DNA of 64,000 nt from NCBI RefSeq assembly GCF_014466985.1, contig NZ_AP022826.1:1054001-1118000 (forward strand), given 5' to 3'. Position 1 is the first letter of the stretch; each line of letters opens with the position of its first letter. The position numbers and the translations under genes are program-made. The notes under the pieces were generated by a model. The model saw nothing but the letters and a program-made list of their open reading frames with translations. It had not been told where the DNA came from and searched no databases. Origin of the DNA: Nitrosophilus labii. Lineage in GTDB: Bacteria; Campylobacterota; Campylobacteria; Campylobacterales; Nitratiruptoraceae. Below, one piece after another: positions 9,668 through 18,060 of the stretch.

Positions 9668-10000
9668 TTATATTTTATTAGTCACGGTTTTTACTACTTC
9701 ATCTATCCATTTTAGATAATCATAACTTCCATCTTTGATATCTAAAGCGATAATCTCTGGAACTTCATAAGAGTGAAGCTCTTTTATTTTCTTCATTAAA
9801 GATTCAAAAAGTTCATTTTTAGTTTTTATAATCATCAAAACTTCGCTATCCTCTTGAATCTTTCCTTGCCACTCATAAATAGATTCTATTTTATCAACAA
9901 TATTTACACATGCGGCAAGTTTAACTTCTACCAACACTTTAGCTATCTTTTTAGCCTCTTCTTTATTTGATGCGGTTGAAAAGACCACTATATGTTGCAT
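9668..10000 (-). CDS. cutA: CutA-type divalent-cation tolerance protein
   Basis: A 110-residue cytoplasmic protein matching CutA along its full length, including the early STASNKEEAKKIA helix, the core LAACVNIVDKIESIYEW, and the C-terminal SYEVPEIIALDI strand. CutA forms trimers with a ferredoxin-like fold; the copper-tolerance role comes from E. coli and may not apply generally. Spacing to thrC (84 bp) and to argB (190 bp, filled by a repeat) suggests it is transcribed alone or weakly linked to thrC. Confidence 0.92.
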   Translation of the reverse strand: MQHIVVFSTASNKEEAKKIAKVLVEVKLAACVNIVDKIESIYEWQGKIQEDSEVLMIIKTKNELFESLMKKIKELHSYEVPEIIALDIKDGSYDYLKWIDEVVKTVTNKI

Positions 10001-10013
10001 TTATATCCTTTAT

Positions 10014-10190
10014 ATTTGGAATTTGGAAATAGGAATTGGGAATTAGTGCTATTTTATATCAAATATATAATTTAGAAATTTTTTATTCAATTAGTATATT
10101 CAATTAGTATATTCAATTAGTATATTCAATTAGATTTTGCTATGCATATTTATATACATTTTCCTAATTCCAAATTCCCAATTCCAATTT
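10014..10190. repeat. Dispersed intergenic repeat, copy A (about 170 bp)
   Basis: This fills the gap between argB and cutA. Outer arms are heptamer runs (GGAATTN units on the left, complementary NAATTCC units on the right). The core begins TTAGTGCTATTTTATATCAA and ends ATTTTGCTATGCATATTTAT. The same core lies in reverse orientation at 40234-40397 with only scattered differences, apart from the number of 13-bp units. No reading frame or known element is recognised. Paired arms would fold into a long hairpin. Confidence 0.85.
10085..10134. repeat. 13-bp tandem repeat, nearly four units
   Basis: The unit ATTCAATTAGTAT is present three times exactly and then as a partial fourth copy ending ATTCAATTAGA. 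It lies inside the dispersed repeat copy A. The reverse-oriented copy B has only about two units, so the array length varies between copies in the same genome. Confidence 0.92.
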
Positions 10191-11041
10191 CATTTTAGAA
10201 TTTGCGTTCCTATACCAGCGGTTGTGAAAATCTCAAGCAAAATGGAATGTTCAATTCGTCCATCGATTATATGAGCTTTTTCTACCCCTCCTTCAACCGC
10301 TTCCAAACATGCGTCAACTTTCGGAATCATTCCTCCGGCAATTGTTCCGTCATTTTTTAGCTTTTCAATACTCACTTTATCCAAAGTAGAAATAAGATTT
10401 TTATCTTTATCCAAAACTCCTGGAGTATCAGTTAAAAATATAACTTTTTTTGCTTTAAGTGCAACTGCTATTTTACTAGCAGCTAGATCGGCATTTATGT
10501 TATATCCAGGATGCGACAGCTTGTTACTTGCAGCTATAGGAGCAATAACCGGAACAAACTTTTCGTTTAAAAGATTGTATACGACCGCAGGATCTATATG
10601 TTCAATAACTCCCGTATAGCCAAATTTTTCAAAATCTTTTGGACGAGCTGTGATAAAGTGAGCATCTTTTCCGCTTATACCTATCGCTTTTGCGCCGTGA
10701 TTGTTTAGTAAAGAGACAATCTCTTTGTTGATATCTCCGCTAAGAACCATCTCTACTATCTCCATTATTTCTGGAGTAGTAACTCTTTGTCCATCAATAA
10801 ATTTGGTAGGAATCTGTAGTCTATCCAAGATAGATGTTATTTTTTTTCCTCCTCCGTGTACTATAACCGGTTTTATACCAACAAGATACATCAAAAGTAT
10901 ATCTTCGGCAAATTTTTCTTTCAGTTTCTGTTCAGTTTGAGCAGACCCTCCATATTTAATAACAAATATCTGATTTCTAAACTCTTTTATGAAAGGCAAC
11001 GCATCAAGCAGCGTCTGAACGGTTTGAATCTTCTTTTTCAT
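10190..11041 (-). CDS. argB: Acetylglutamate kinase
   Basis: ArgB phosphorylates N-acetylglutamate, the second step of arginine synthesis. The 283-residue protein has the amino-acid-kinase hallmarks: VIKYGGSAQ near 27-35, IVHGGGKKIT near 60-69, and the LTDTPGVLDKD segment near 202. The ATG at 11041 has AAGGAG four bases upstream, located inside lpxK; the 38-bp overlap with lpxK is therefore real. argD, another arginine gene, lies separately at 50349-51542. Confidence 0.95.
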   Translation of the reverse strand: MKKKIQTVQTLLDALPFIKEFRNQIFVIKYGGSAQTEQKLKEKFAEDILLMYLVGIKPVIVHGGGKKITSILDRLQIPTKFIDGQRVTTPEIMEIVEMVLSGDINKEIVSLLNNHGAKAIGISGKDAHFITARPKDFEKFGYTGVIEHIDPAVVYNLLNEKFVPVIAPIAASNKLSHPGYNINADLAASKIAVALKAKKVIFLTDTPGVLDKDKNLISTLDKVSIEKLKNDGTIAGGMIPKVDACLEAVEGGVEKAHIIDGRIEHSILLEIFTTAGIGTQILK

Positions 11042-11951
11042 AAAACTCCTTCACATATTTGTCTATCTTTTTAAGAATTTCTTCATCGATTTTTAGCTCA
11101 AGCTCCATTACAGATAGTTTAAAACCCATATCTTTCAGTTTCACTTCATCTTTTTGAGTGACTAAAAGAGAGGTTGCGTTTTCTTGTTTTACAATTTTTT
11201 CAATCTCTTCTTTGCCAAAAAAATGATGGTCTTCAAAATAGAACTTTTTTATCTTTTTCGGCAAAAAACTCTCTAATCTTCTAGGCCTTGCTATTGCCGT
11301 AACCAAAACCATATTGGGGGTGGGATTTAGTATTTTTACATCCCTTTTAAAATCTTTTCCCTCTTCTACTACAATATCTGAATACTTTTTGAAAAATAGC
11401 GGCTCTCTATAAGGACCGGAAGGCAAACAAAATCTGTTTTTAAAATCATTTTTTATCAAAATATCGAACTTTTTTATCTCGCATCTGTGAAAAGCGTCAT
11501 CCAAAAGAACTATTTTTGCACCAAGCTCTTTTGCTTTTTCAATAGCTTTGCTTCTATTTTTGGAAACGATAACTGTAGCATTTGGCAGTTTTAAAGCAAT
11601 AAGCATAGCCTCATCACCGCTTTTTTTTACATCGGTCAAAATCTCGCCGTTACGGCTTACTATCAAAAGCCCCTTTTGCTCTCTTTTATAGCCTCTAAGT
11701 ATTACGAAAACATCTTCATATCTTTTGGCAAGTTCTATTATAAAGGGGGTCTTTCCACTTCCACCAACACTCAAGTTGCCAACAGAAATCACAGGCAGCC
11801 CAAAATCTTTTTCACTGCAAAAAAATCTTTTAGATATTACTACGATACAGTAAATTGCCGTTAAAGGCAGAAGAAAGAAAGATAAAACTCTTTGAAAAAA
11901 AGAGGGGTTATAAAAATACCCCTCTATCCAACCCACAATCTTTTTTTTCAC
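11004..11951 (-). CDS. lpxK: Tetraacyldisaccharide 4'-kinase LpxK
   Basis: LpxK is the inner-membrane kinase that adds the 4'-phosphate to the lipid A precursor. The 315-residue protein has an N-terminal membrane-associated helix (about 19-40) followed by the P-loop region SVGNLSVGGSGKTPF near 54-68. The segment LLDDAFHRCEIKKFDI follows, with the family's D-D-x-F-x-H pattern. It overlaps argB by 38 bp and lies 25 bp after the DegT-family gene, which suggests co-transcription and raises the possibility that the DegT-like protein acts on an envelope sugar. Confidence 0.93.
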   Translation of the reverse strand: MKKKIVGWIEGYFYNPSFFQRVLSFFLLPLTAIYCIVVISKRFFCSEKDFGLPVISVGNLSVGGSGKTPFIIELAKRYEDVFVILRGYKREQKGLLIVSRNGEILTDVKKSGDEAMLIALKLPNATVIVSKNRSKAIEKAKELGAKIVLLDDAFHRCEIKKFDILIKNDFKNRFCLPSGPYREPLFFKKYSDIVVEEGKDFKRDVKILNPTPNMVLVTAIARPRRLESFLPKKIKKFYFEDHHFFGKEEIEKIVKQENATSLLVTQKDEVKLKDMGFKLSVMELELKIDEEILKKIDKYVKEFYEKEDSNRSDAA

Positions 11952-11972
11952 TCGTTACTCGTTACTTTTCAC
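11949..11972. repeat. Short heptamer direct repeat
   Basis: The gap between the DegT-type gene and lpxK contains CTCGTTACTCGTTACTTTTC, that is, CTCGTTA twice in tandem followed by a degenerate third unit. It belongs to the same general class as the other 7-bp intergenic runs but uses a different unit. Confidence 0.45.
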
Positions 11973-11976
11973 CTGA

Positions 11977-13113
11977 TTAAACTCTAGTCTTCGCAACCTC
12001 TTTGATCTGTTCAATAACATAATAGACATCTTCATCACTCATTTTCGCATGTATAGGAATAGACAAAATCTGCTGATAATTTCTAAGAGCGTTAGGAAAA
12101 TCGTTAACTCTTAAGTTGTATTTTTGTTTGTAATAGTTTAACAGATGCAATGGAATATAATGAAGTCCTACATATACACCTCTTTTTACAAGCTCTCTTG
12201 CAAAAGAGTCCCTGTTTTTGTCGATTTTAATGATGTATAGTTGATATGTATGTTCTCTTTTTTTCACCGGCAAAGTAATATGAGGCGTACCTTCCAACTC
12301 TTTGTCGTAAATCTTTGCAATCTCTTGTCTTCTTTTAATCGCTTTATCTACTTTTTGGAGCTGAGCGTGATTGAAAGCAGCTTCAAGTTCACTCATATCA
12401 TATTTTAGACCTATATCTACAACATCATAGATATACCCTAAACTTCCATCTTTGTTCCACTCTTGAGAAACTATAGCGTGATTTCTAAGAAGCTTTGCTC
12501 TATCGTTTAATTCCTCATTATCAGTTACCAGCATACCTCCGTTACTGACAGACTCTCTTAAATGTGGATTGAAACTAAAAGTTGTTATATCGGCTCCGGT
12601 TGAACCTATTCTTTGTCCGTTATAAGTAGCACCCAAAGCTTCGCTGGCATCTTCGATAATTAAAATATTATATTTTTGAGCGATTTCATAAAGTCTATCC
12701 AGATCTGTTGGCTGACCTCCCACATGGTTAATGATAGCACCTTTTAGTTTTTTGGATCTGTTGTTTGACAAGATCTCTTCTAAAGCATCTAGGTCAATAT
12801 TAAAATCATCAATATCTATATCGGCGAATATTGGTTCAGCGTCAAAATGTCTAACAACTTCCGGAACATTTGGAAATGCGTTTACAGAACAGATGATTTT
12901 GTCACCTCTTTTCAGATCGATTGCGGTCATTGAAAGGTGCAACGCTCCCGTCCCGCTTGAAGTAGTTAGTGCAAATTCGCTTCCAACATATTTCGCAAAA
13001 TCTTTTTCAAGTTTCTCTATCTTAGACTCTGAGCTTAATGAAAGAACCTCTTTTATCTCTTCTAACTCCTTATCTCCAATATCTGGAATGTAAAAAGGAA
13101 TCTCTTTTTTCAT
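11977..13113 (-). CDS. DegT/DnrJ/EryC1/StrS-family protein lacking the PLP lysine
   Basis: A full-length 378-residue member of the sugar aminotransferase family, with the N-terminal TTSSGTGALHLSMTA cofactor-phosphate loop near 50-64, and EDASEALGA at 154-162. Family members normally bind pyridoxal phosphate through a lysine in a segment of the type SF-x-x-x-K-x-x-T-T-G-x-G-G. The corresponding segment here (180-193) is SFNPHLRESVSNGG, with leucine at the lysine position and no lysine nearby. The usual histidine or glutamine after EDA is also altered (SEA). The gene is otherwise intact, so it may be a dehydratase-like or non-catalytic derivative rather than an aminotransferase. It is the first gene of a unit with lpxK and argB. 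A role in envelope sugar metabolism is inferred only from this context. Confidence 0.82.
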   Translation of the reverse strand: MKKEIPFYIPDIGDKELEEIKEVLSLSSESKIEKLEKDFAKYVGSEFALTTSSGTGALHLSMTAIDLKRGDKIICSVNAFPNVPEVVRHFDAEPIFADIDIDDFNIDLDALEEILSNNRSKKLKGAIINHVGGQPTDLDRLYEIAQKYNILIIEDASEALGATYNGQRIGSTGADITTFSFNPHLRESVSNGGMLVTDNEELNDRAKLLRNHAIVSQEWNKDGSLGYIYDVVDIGLKYDMSELEAAFNHAQLQKVDKAIKRRQEIAKIYDKELEGTPHITLPVKKREHTYQLYIIKIDKNRDSFARELVKRGVYVGLHYIPLHLLNYYKQKYNLRVNDFPNALRNYQQILSIPIHAKMSDEDVYYVIEQIKEVAKTRV

Positions 13114-13207
13114 AATTTCTCCTTTACAAATATACTTGTTCCATTATACTAAAATATACCTTAATCAATTCTTCTAAATATAGTAAAATTATTTAAACAA
13201 AAAAATT

Positions 13208-14029
13208 TTAACAGATAATTTTTCTCGATAACATATTGATCTCGTCACAACTAAATCCAGCACTCTTTCTCGCTTCAATATTTATAAAAGGTTTACTATG
13301 TAGTGTTCCGGGATATATCTTTTCAACTACGTCAAAATAAGCTTTTTTATAATCTTTAATCCCCTCTTTTTCACAAGCCCATCTAAACCAAAAATCTCCT
13401 TTTTTCACATGAAAAATCTCTTCATATAAAATAATATCAAGTGCATTTATTATTTTTTGGGTAAAATTATCTTTAAAAGAAGATAATTTTTTCACTATTT
13501 TCAGATTGGAGTCAAGTCCGTTTGCTTCAAGATATCTAGGAACTACTGCCATTCTCTCAATAAGTTTTAAGCTCTTTTTTCCAGCTTCGAAAAGAGCGCT
13601 GTGAACTACAAAATCTGAGTATTTAAACCCTAGTTCTTTTAATAGTTCATCTATCATTAAAAAGTGTCTACACTCATCATCAGCAACTTCTAGCCAATCA
13701 TCATAGAACTTTTTGGGCATATCTAAAAATCTATAAGCCGCATCTAACGCTAGATCTATAGCGCTGTATTCGATATGAGCTATTGCGTGAAGCAAAATAG
13801 CTCTGCCCTCTTTTGTGTCAAACTTACCTCGTTTTGGTACATCTTTTGGACTTACAATAGTGCAATAATCGCTAAATGAGGGTTTTTCAAAAACAGTAGG
13901 AGTAAAACCTTTTTCAAACTCAACTTTGCCATTTTTATATTTTTCGTAAAATTTTTTAAATCTATCAATCTTTTCATAAGGATTTGATGTTAAAATAATC
14001 TCTTCTAAACTTTTATAAAAATTCATCAC
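13208..14029 (-). CDS. DUF455 family ferritin-like protein
   Basis: A 273-residue cytoplasmic protein matching DUF455. Likely di-iron ligands are visible: HAIAHIEYSAIDLALD at 81-96 (E87), DDECRHF at 117-123 (E119, H122), and YEEIFHVKKGD near 203-213. This is the pattern of ferritin-like diiron proteins related to MiaE-type hydroxylases. The physiological substrate is not established. It is divergent from the MBL-fold hydrolase gene, with only 19 bp between the starts, so the promoters must overlap the coding starts. Confidence 0.85.
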   Translation of the reverse strand: MMNFYKSLEEIILTSNPYEKIDRFKKFYEKYKNGKVEFEKGFTPTVFEKPSFSDYCTIVSPKDVPKRGKFDTKEGRAILLHAIAHIEYSAIDLALDAAYRFLDMPKKFYDDWLEVADDECRHFLMIDELLKELGFKYSDFVVHSALFEAGKKSLKLIERMAVVPRYLEANGLDSNLKIVKKLSSFKDNFTQKIINALDIILYEEIFHVKKGDFWFRWACEKEGIKDYKKAYFDVVEKIYPGTLHSKPFINIEARKSAGFSCDEINMLSRKIIC

Positions 14030-14048
14030 AAAACCTTTAAGGAAAGAT

Positions 14049-14642
14049 ATGCAACTAAAATATAAACCTATGGGCCAATATCAAACAAACTGCTATATAG
14101 TAACAATAAATGATCGAGATATTATCATAGATCCAGGAGTCGGTGCAACATCTTGGATAGAAAAAAATGTAAAAAACCCTGTAGCCATCTTAAATACACA
14201 CGGACATTTCGATCATGTCTGGTCAAACGCAGAGGTAAAAAAGATATTTAACATTCCTATCTTTATTCACCATAAAGATGCGTTCTTTTTGGAAAATGAT
14301 CAGTTTAGTATGGGAAAACCGAAAAGTAAAGCTGATTTTTTAGTAAACAACGAAGATATAATTGATTTAGAAGGTATAAGATTTAGGTTTTTACACTTTC
14401 CTGGACATACTCCAGGATGTTGTGTAATAGAGTTTGAAGAGGCCTGGTTTAGTGGAGATTTTATATTCCGTGGAAGCATTGGAAGAGTAGATTTTCCATA
14501 TAGTAATCCTGAAGATATGAAAAAAAGCCTTTTAAGATTTAAAGAGATTAGATATGACAAACCAGTATATCCGGGCCATGGTGAACCAACTACTATAAAA
14601 AACGAACAAAAACATGTGGATTACTGGCTAAGGGCTATATAA
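14049..14642 (+). CDS. MBL-fold metallohydrolase (glyoxalase II-like)
   Basis: A 197-residue metallo-beta-lactamase-fold hydrolase. Metal ligands are visible: HGHFDH at 51-56, FPGHTPGCC near 117-125, the SGD segment near 137, and PGHGEPT near 175. Such proteins hydrolyse thioesters such as lactoylglutathione, but the short length (about 200) is typical of the broad GloB-like group whose substrates vary. AAGGAAAG precedes the ATG. It is followed by an AT-rich gap. Confidence 0.9.
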   Translation: MQLKYKPMGQYQTNCYIVTINDRDIIIDPGVGATSWIEKNVKNPVAILNTHGHFDHVWSNAEVKKIFNIPIFIHHKDAFFLENDQFSMGKPKSKADFLVNNEDIIDLEGIRFRFLHFPGHTPGCCVIEFEEAWFSGDFIFRGSIGRVDFPYSNPEDMKKSLLRFKEIRYDKPVYPGHGEPTTIKNEQKHVDYWLRAI

Positions 14643-14809
14643 ATCAAATATTCAATAGATTTTTTCCTAACTTATATAAAAATCTATAATATAATTTTTT
14701 TACCAAGAACATAAATATAACTTATGAATATTTTTAAGTATATTATAAATAATTATAATATACTATAAACATAATTGTTTATTTTATAGATAAAAATAAG
14801 GAGTGATAG

Positions 14810-15388
14810 ATGAAAAGATTAATAAACACAATAGTGAGCGTTACTATTATCTCTTCGGCTCCTCTTTTAGCGCAAATGCAACCTAAAGAGGCCTTTGAGT
14901 ATATGAAAGAGGTTTTAAAAGGGGACTGGAAACTATCGCCAAAAGAGAAACAGATTGGCACAACAGGCGCTCATGAACATCCGGCGGTAAAAAGACTTTT
15001 GGGAACCGACAAAACAGGTGTTGCATATAAAGTTATAGCTAGAGACTCAACTTTGCAAGAAGATCTTTTGCCAAATACTATGAAACAGATGGTTACGATG
15101 TATCACTGTGATGATTTTAATGAGTGTAACGAGTTATTAGCGACACATTATTGTGCAAAAAGAAATCAACCCAGTTTCATTTTCAATACTAAAGAGAGCA
15201 CAAAAGAGAGACTAGTTTTTGATTGTGATATGGAGAGAAGTGAAGTATGCGACTCAGATGAAGCGCACGTACACAAAATAATTTTGGAACTTTCAAATAA
15301 TAACAATCATCTCAAATCTTCATATATAGTCTGGAAAGATGGTGAGAGAGCTTCACACCATTCTATATATCACTTCGATAGAAAATAA
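14810..15388 (+). CDS. Exported protein of unknown function
   Basis: A 192-residue protein with a clear Sec signal peptide (residues 1 to about 21, ending LLAQ). The mature part is hydrophilic and contains several cysteines (in MYHCDDFNECNEL, THYCAKR, FDCDMERSEVC), spaced as if to form disulfides or bind a metal in the periplasm, and several histidines near the C-terminus. I do not recognise the family. It has a GGAG ribosome site, is monocistronic, and ends at a strong hairpin shared with the convergent thioesterase gene. Confidence 0.7.
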   Translation: MKRLINTIVSVTIISSAPLLAQMQPKEAFEYMKEVLKGDWKLSPKEKQIGTTGAHEHPAVKRLLGTDKTGVAYKVIARDSTLQEDLLPNTMKQMVTMYHCDDFNECNELLATHYCAKRNQPSFIFNTKESTKERLVFDCDMERSEVCDSDEAHVHKIILELSNNNNHLKSSYIVWKDGERASHHSIYHFDRK

Positions 15389-15392
15389 CACA

Positions 15393-15420
15393 TATTTAAG
15401 GGCGATATTGCCCTTAAATA
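15393..15420. terminator. Bidirectional hairpin terminator between convergent genes
   Basis: An 11-bp perfect stem (TATTTAAGGGC with GCCCTTAAATA) around a 6-nt loop sits between the 3' ends of the exported-protein gene and the thioesterase gene. Flanking T-rich sequence is modest, so termination is probable but not proven. Confidence 0.75.
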
Positions 15421-15427
15421 TAATATC

Positions 15428-15817
15428 CTAACGATTATCAAGTACATGTTTATCAAGAGTATAAGTTTTAAAAATTCCTTTGAAAACCTCTTTTTCCCCT
15501 ACTCTGCCTACAACTTCAACTTTTGATTTTTTGCCATCATTTTCTATCACATTTGCTTCAAACAAAACCTCTTGTCCAATTTTTACAGGCGCTAAAAACT
15601 TCACATCAGCCCCCGTTAAAACCACATAAGGCTCATTGACTGCACACATCGCTGCAAAGTCGGCTGCGCTAAAGGTAAAACCCCCATGTACCAAACCCTC
15701 TTCGTCGGCCGCCATCTCAGAAATCGTTCTCAATAAAATCTTACTATATCCCTCCTTTAACTCCAAAACCTCTCCGCTAAAGCGAGAATCTATCTTTTTA
15801 TGAGTTTTAAGCTCCAC
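15428..15817 (-). CDS. PaaI-like hotdog thioesterase
   Basis: A hotdog-fold protein of about 129 residues with the HGGFTFSAADFAAM segment, the core of PaaI/YbgC-type acyl-CoA thioesterases; the substrate is unknown. A longer reading from 15847 is open, but a strong GGGAGG ribosome site lies six bases before the GTG at 15817, so I choose that start. It then overlaps the upstream ArsC/Spx-like gene by 11 bp. Together with that gene and the HAD phosphatase gene it forms a coupled minus-strand unit. Confidence 0.85.
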   Translation of the reverse strand: MELKTHKKIDSRFSGEVLELKEGYSKILLRTISEMAADEEGLVHGGFTFSAADFAAMCAVNEPYVVLTGADVKFLAPVKIGQEVLFEANVIENDGKKSKVEVVGRVGEKEVFKGIFKTYTLDKHVLDNR

Positions 15818-16157
15818 TAAACACCTCCCTATATACCTCTTCGTCAAATCCTACCAATACTTCGCCGTTATCAAGCTCGATTACCGGTCTTTTTATAAGT
15901 AGGTTCTCTTTACAAAGCCACTCTCTTTTTCCCTCATCATCCAGATTTAGCTCTTTTAGTTTTAGCTGTCTATATTTGGTTCCACGAGAGTTAAATAAGG
16001 TATTTATATCAACCTTTTTTAGCCATTCATCTATTTTATCACACCCTACAGATTCCTTTTTAAAGTCAATAAACTCAAACTCGACTCCTATGTCTTTTAA
16101 AAATTTTAAAGCTTTTTTTACGCTACCACAAGTTTTTATCCCGTAAACTCTCATCAA
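15807..16157 (-). CDS. ArsC/Spx-family thioredoxin-fold protein
   Basis: A 116-residue protein of the ArsC/Spx/YffB group. The redox cysteine is C10 in YGIKTCGSVKKA, and the conserved LIKRPVIEL segment near 87-95 matches the substrate-side arginine region of ArsC relatives. The single cysteine and the TCGSVKKA sequence fit YffB-like proteins better than a true arsenate reductase. It overlaps the HAD gene by 4 bp and the thioesterase gene by 11 bp. Confidence 0.85.
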   Translation of the reverse strand: MMRVYGIKTCGSVKKALKFLKDIGVEFEFIDFKKESVGCDKIDEWLKKVDINTLFNSRGTKYRQLKLKELNLDDEGKREWLCKENLLIKRPVIELDNGEVLVGFDEEVYREVFSGA

Positions 16158-16906
16158 ATCTCCTTTAAAAGTTTTGGTAAATCTTTGATACTATCTATCA
16201 AAAAATCAGGTTTTCCTTTTAAGAGGTCCTCCTTTTTGAATTTTCCACTCTTTACCATTACAGTCTTAAGCCAGCAAGCCTTTGCTCCCAAAATATCTCC
16301 TTCAATATCGTCACCGACCATTAAAACTTCGTTCTTTTCAACTCCCATACTTTTAATAGCCAAAGAGAAAAATTCGCAATTTGGTTTACCTAAAACTTTT
16401 GCAACCTTACCGCTTGCGTACTCTAAGCATTTTACAAAACCTCCCGCATCTAGACTCAGCATTCCATCACTATCTTTAAAATATCTGTTTATATTTGTAG
16501 TTATGAAGCTAAAATCTTTCTCCAAAAGTCTAAAAGCTTCGTTCAAAGAGTCGTATGAAAAATTTTTATATGCATCACACACTAAAACAAAATTTTGTTC
16601 AAACTCTTTAAGCTCTTCAAAATAGTTTTTAGCTTCCTCAGTAGCTATTATATAAGCGGAAGATTTTCTATTTTTCAAAAAGAGTTTTGCTGCACTTAAA
16701 GCCGTAAAAAGCTCACTTTCATCGATATCAAATCCAAATTTTTTCAATTTTTCAATAAGTGATTTAGGAGTTGCTCTACTACTATTTGACAAAAACCTGA
16801 TCTTATAATCTTTTTTCAACTCCTCTATCGCCTCAAAAGCGCCATCAATGATTTTATCTCCTTCGTACAAAACTCCACCCATATCAAGCAAAAGCCCTTT
16901 AATCAT
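16154..16906 (-). CDS. HAD-IIA family phosphatase (NagD/LHPP-like)
   Basis: A 250-residue HAD-superfamily hydrolase. Motif I is LLDMGGVLYEG, with nucleophile D8. The usual second aspartate (D+2) is glycine, as in some HDHD2/LHPP relatives that have serine or glycine there. Motif II is FLSNSS near 39-44, and motif IV MVGDDIEGDILGAK near 196-209. The cap position fits subclass IIA. The substrate is unknown. It heads the three-gene unit with the ArsC/Spx-like and thioesterase genes. Confidence 0.85.
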   Translation of the reverse strand: MIKGLLLDMGGVLYEGDKIIDGAFEAIEELKKDYKIRFLSNSSRATPKSLIEKLKKFGFDIDESELFTALSAAKLFLKNRKSSAYIIATEEAKNYFEELKEFEQNFVLVCDAYKNFSYDSLNEAFRLLEKDFSFITTNINRYFKDSDGMLSLDAGGFVKCLEYASGKVAKVLGKPNCEFFSLAIKSMGVEKNEVLMVGDDIEGDILGAKACWLKTVMVKSGKFKKEDLLKGKPDFLIDSIKDLPKLLKEI

Positions 16907-16921
16907 ACTCTATCCTTTAGA

Positions 16922-16984
16922 TCCTCATTGCTTATTGCTCATTAAAATTCACCGACTCTATACTTTACTACTTTTGACTCTAGA
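16922..16984. repeat. Degenerate heptamer-type intergenic repeat
   Basis: The short gap between cmoB and the HAD gene contains TTGCTTATTGCTCATT (two 7-bp units) followed by a run of CTC/CTT-rich near-heptamers such as GACTCTATACTTTACTAC. It shares the 7-bp period seen elsewhere but a different unit. No gene is present. Confidence 0.4.
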
Positions 16985-17890
16985 CTAAGAACTACCTACT
17001 TTTAATCTTACATATACCCTTTTTGGTGCAGGATAGCCTTCAACAGTCAAATTTGGATTATCTTTGTCTAAAAAATCCTCTAAACTCTCGCCTAAAATCC
17101 ATTTAGTTTTTCTCTGTTCTTCAAATGTAGTAGGTTTTTTAGCCAAAACCTCAAAACTATCAAATCCCGCTTTTTCGCACCAGTTTTTCAAAGCCGCAAC
17201 AGTAGGAACAAAATGCACATTGGAAATTTTTGAGTATGTTTTAGCAGGACATAACGCTATAGGTTCTTCTCCTTCAATATAAAAAGTATCCAGATAGACT
17301 TCTCCATCTCTTTTTAGACCCTGTTTTAGCCACTTAAGCATCACTATAGGATCGCTCCTGTGATATAAAACCCCCAAACAAAAAATTACGTCGAACTTTT
17401 TATGATAAAAAGGAAGATGTTCTACTCCTAAAAGCTCATAAACAATATCGCTTTTTACGTAACGATTGATAAAATCAAACTGCGTTTTAAATAGGGGAGA
17501 AGGATCAAACCCGACTATCTCTTTTGGTTTTTCTTTTAACATTCTAAACATATAATATCCGTTGTTACAGCCGATATCGGCTACGCTCTTTCCTTTTAGA
17601 TGAAAATGTTTTTTTAAAAGGTTATATTTGATATTACTTTTCCATTCACTATCTATAAAGGTACCAAAAATATCAAAAGGACCTTTTCTCCAAGGTCTTA
17701 GAGCTAAAGAAACCTCACTTATATACTCTCTTTGCTGCTTTGTAACTTCACCTTCTATTTTCACAACATCTTCGAGTTCTATTTTGCTTACATTAATATC
17801 GGGAAGTATTGAAAGTAATTCTCTTAGAGGAGCTATATTTTTCCACTTAAGCCAAGATTTTCTTTCTTTTTTAATACTTTCAATATCCAC
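16985..17890 (-). CDS. cmoB: tRNA U34 carboxymethyltransferase CmoB
   Basis: CmoB transfers a carboxymethyl group from carboxy-SAM to 5-hydroxyuridine at the tRNA wobble position. The 301-residue protein has the CmoB N-terminal region, the [13 protein letters not shown] segment near 81-93, SAM-site [15 protein letters not shown] near 114-128, and [13 protein letters not shown] near 175-187. Length is normal. The partner CmoA is not in this window. A fragment of a nucleoside phosphorylase gene lies divergently just beyond its start. Confidence 0.94.
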   Translation of the reverse strand: MDIESIKKERKSWLKWKNIAPLRELLSILPDINVSKIELEDVVKIEGEVTKQQREYISEVSLALRPWRKGPFDIFGTFIDSEWKSNIKYNLLKKHFHLKGKSVADIGCNNGYYMFRMLKEKPKEIVGFDPSPLFKTQFDFINRYVKSDIVYELLGVEHLPFYHKKFDVIFCLGVLYHRSDPIVMLKWLKQGLKRDGEVYLDTFYIEGEEPIALCPAKTYSKISNVHFVPTVAALKNWCEKAGFDSFEVLAKKPTTFEEQRKTKWILGESLEDFLDKDNPNLTVEGYPAPKRVYVRLKVGSS

Positions 17891-17930
17891 AAAAATCCTT
17901 TATAATATTTTTATAAATTAAAGGAGTAAA

Positions 17931-18011
17931 ATGATAATCCACACCGCACTATTTGCAGAAGCTAAACCTATTATAAAGTTTTTCGGTTTAAAATCGGTTG
18001 ATGATAAATAG
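17931..18011 (+). pseudogene. Nucleoside phosphorylase-like gene, N-terminal fragment
   Basis: A good AAAGGAG site precedes an ATG whose 26-codon reading (MIIHTALFAEAKPIIKFFGL, then six more residues and a stop) matches the start of nucleoside phosphorylase/MTA-nucleosidase-like proteins. It is similar to, but not a copy of, the start of the intact gene at 38525 (MKFITCSLYYEAKPFLEKF). The rest of the gene is missing; about 50 bp of unassigned sequence and then the IS3 element follow. It marks the left edge of the accessory island. Confidence 0.65.
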
Positions 18012-18060
18012 TCCTCCCTGAAAAACACTCATTTTTCTTCAATTTTCATACCAAAGCCTA

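Noticed and set aside
10085-10134. Tandem 13-bp units that could suggest a small CRISPR-like array
   Set aside because: The units are directly adjacent with no spacers and are far shorter than CRISPR repeats, and no cas genes are nearby.
15428-15847. Longer start for the thioesterase at 15847
   Set aside because: The ten extra residues are unlike the family and GGGAGG fits the GTG at 15817 better.
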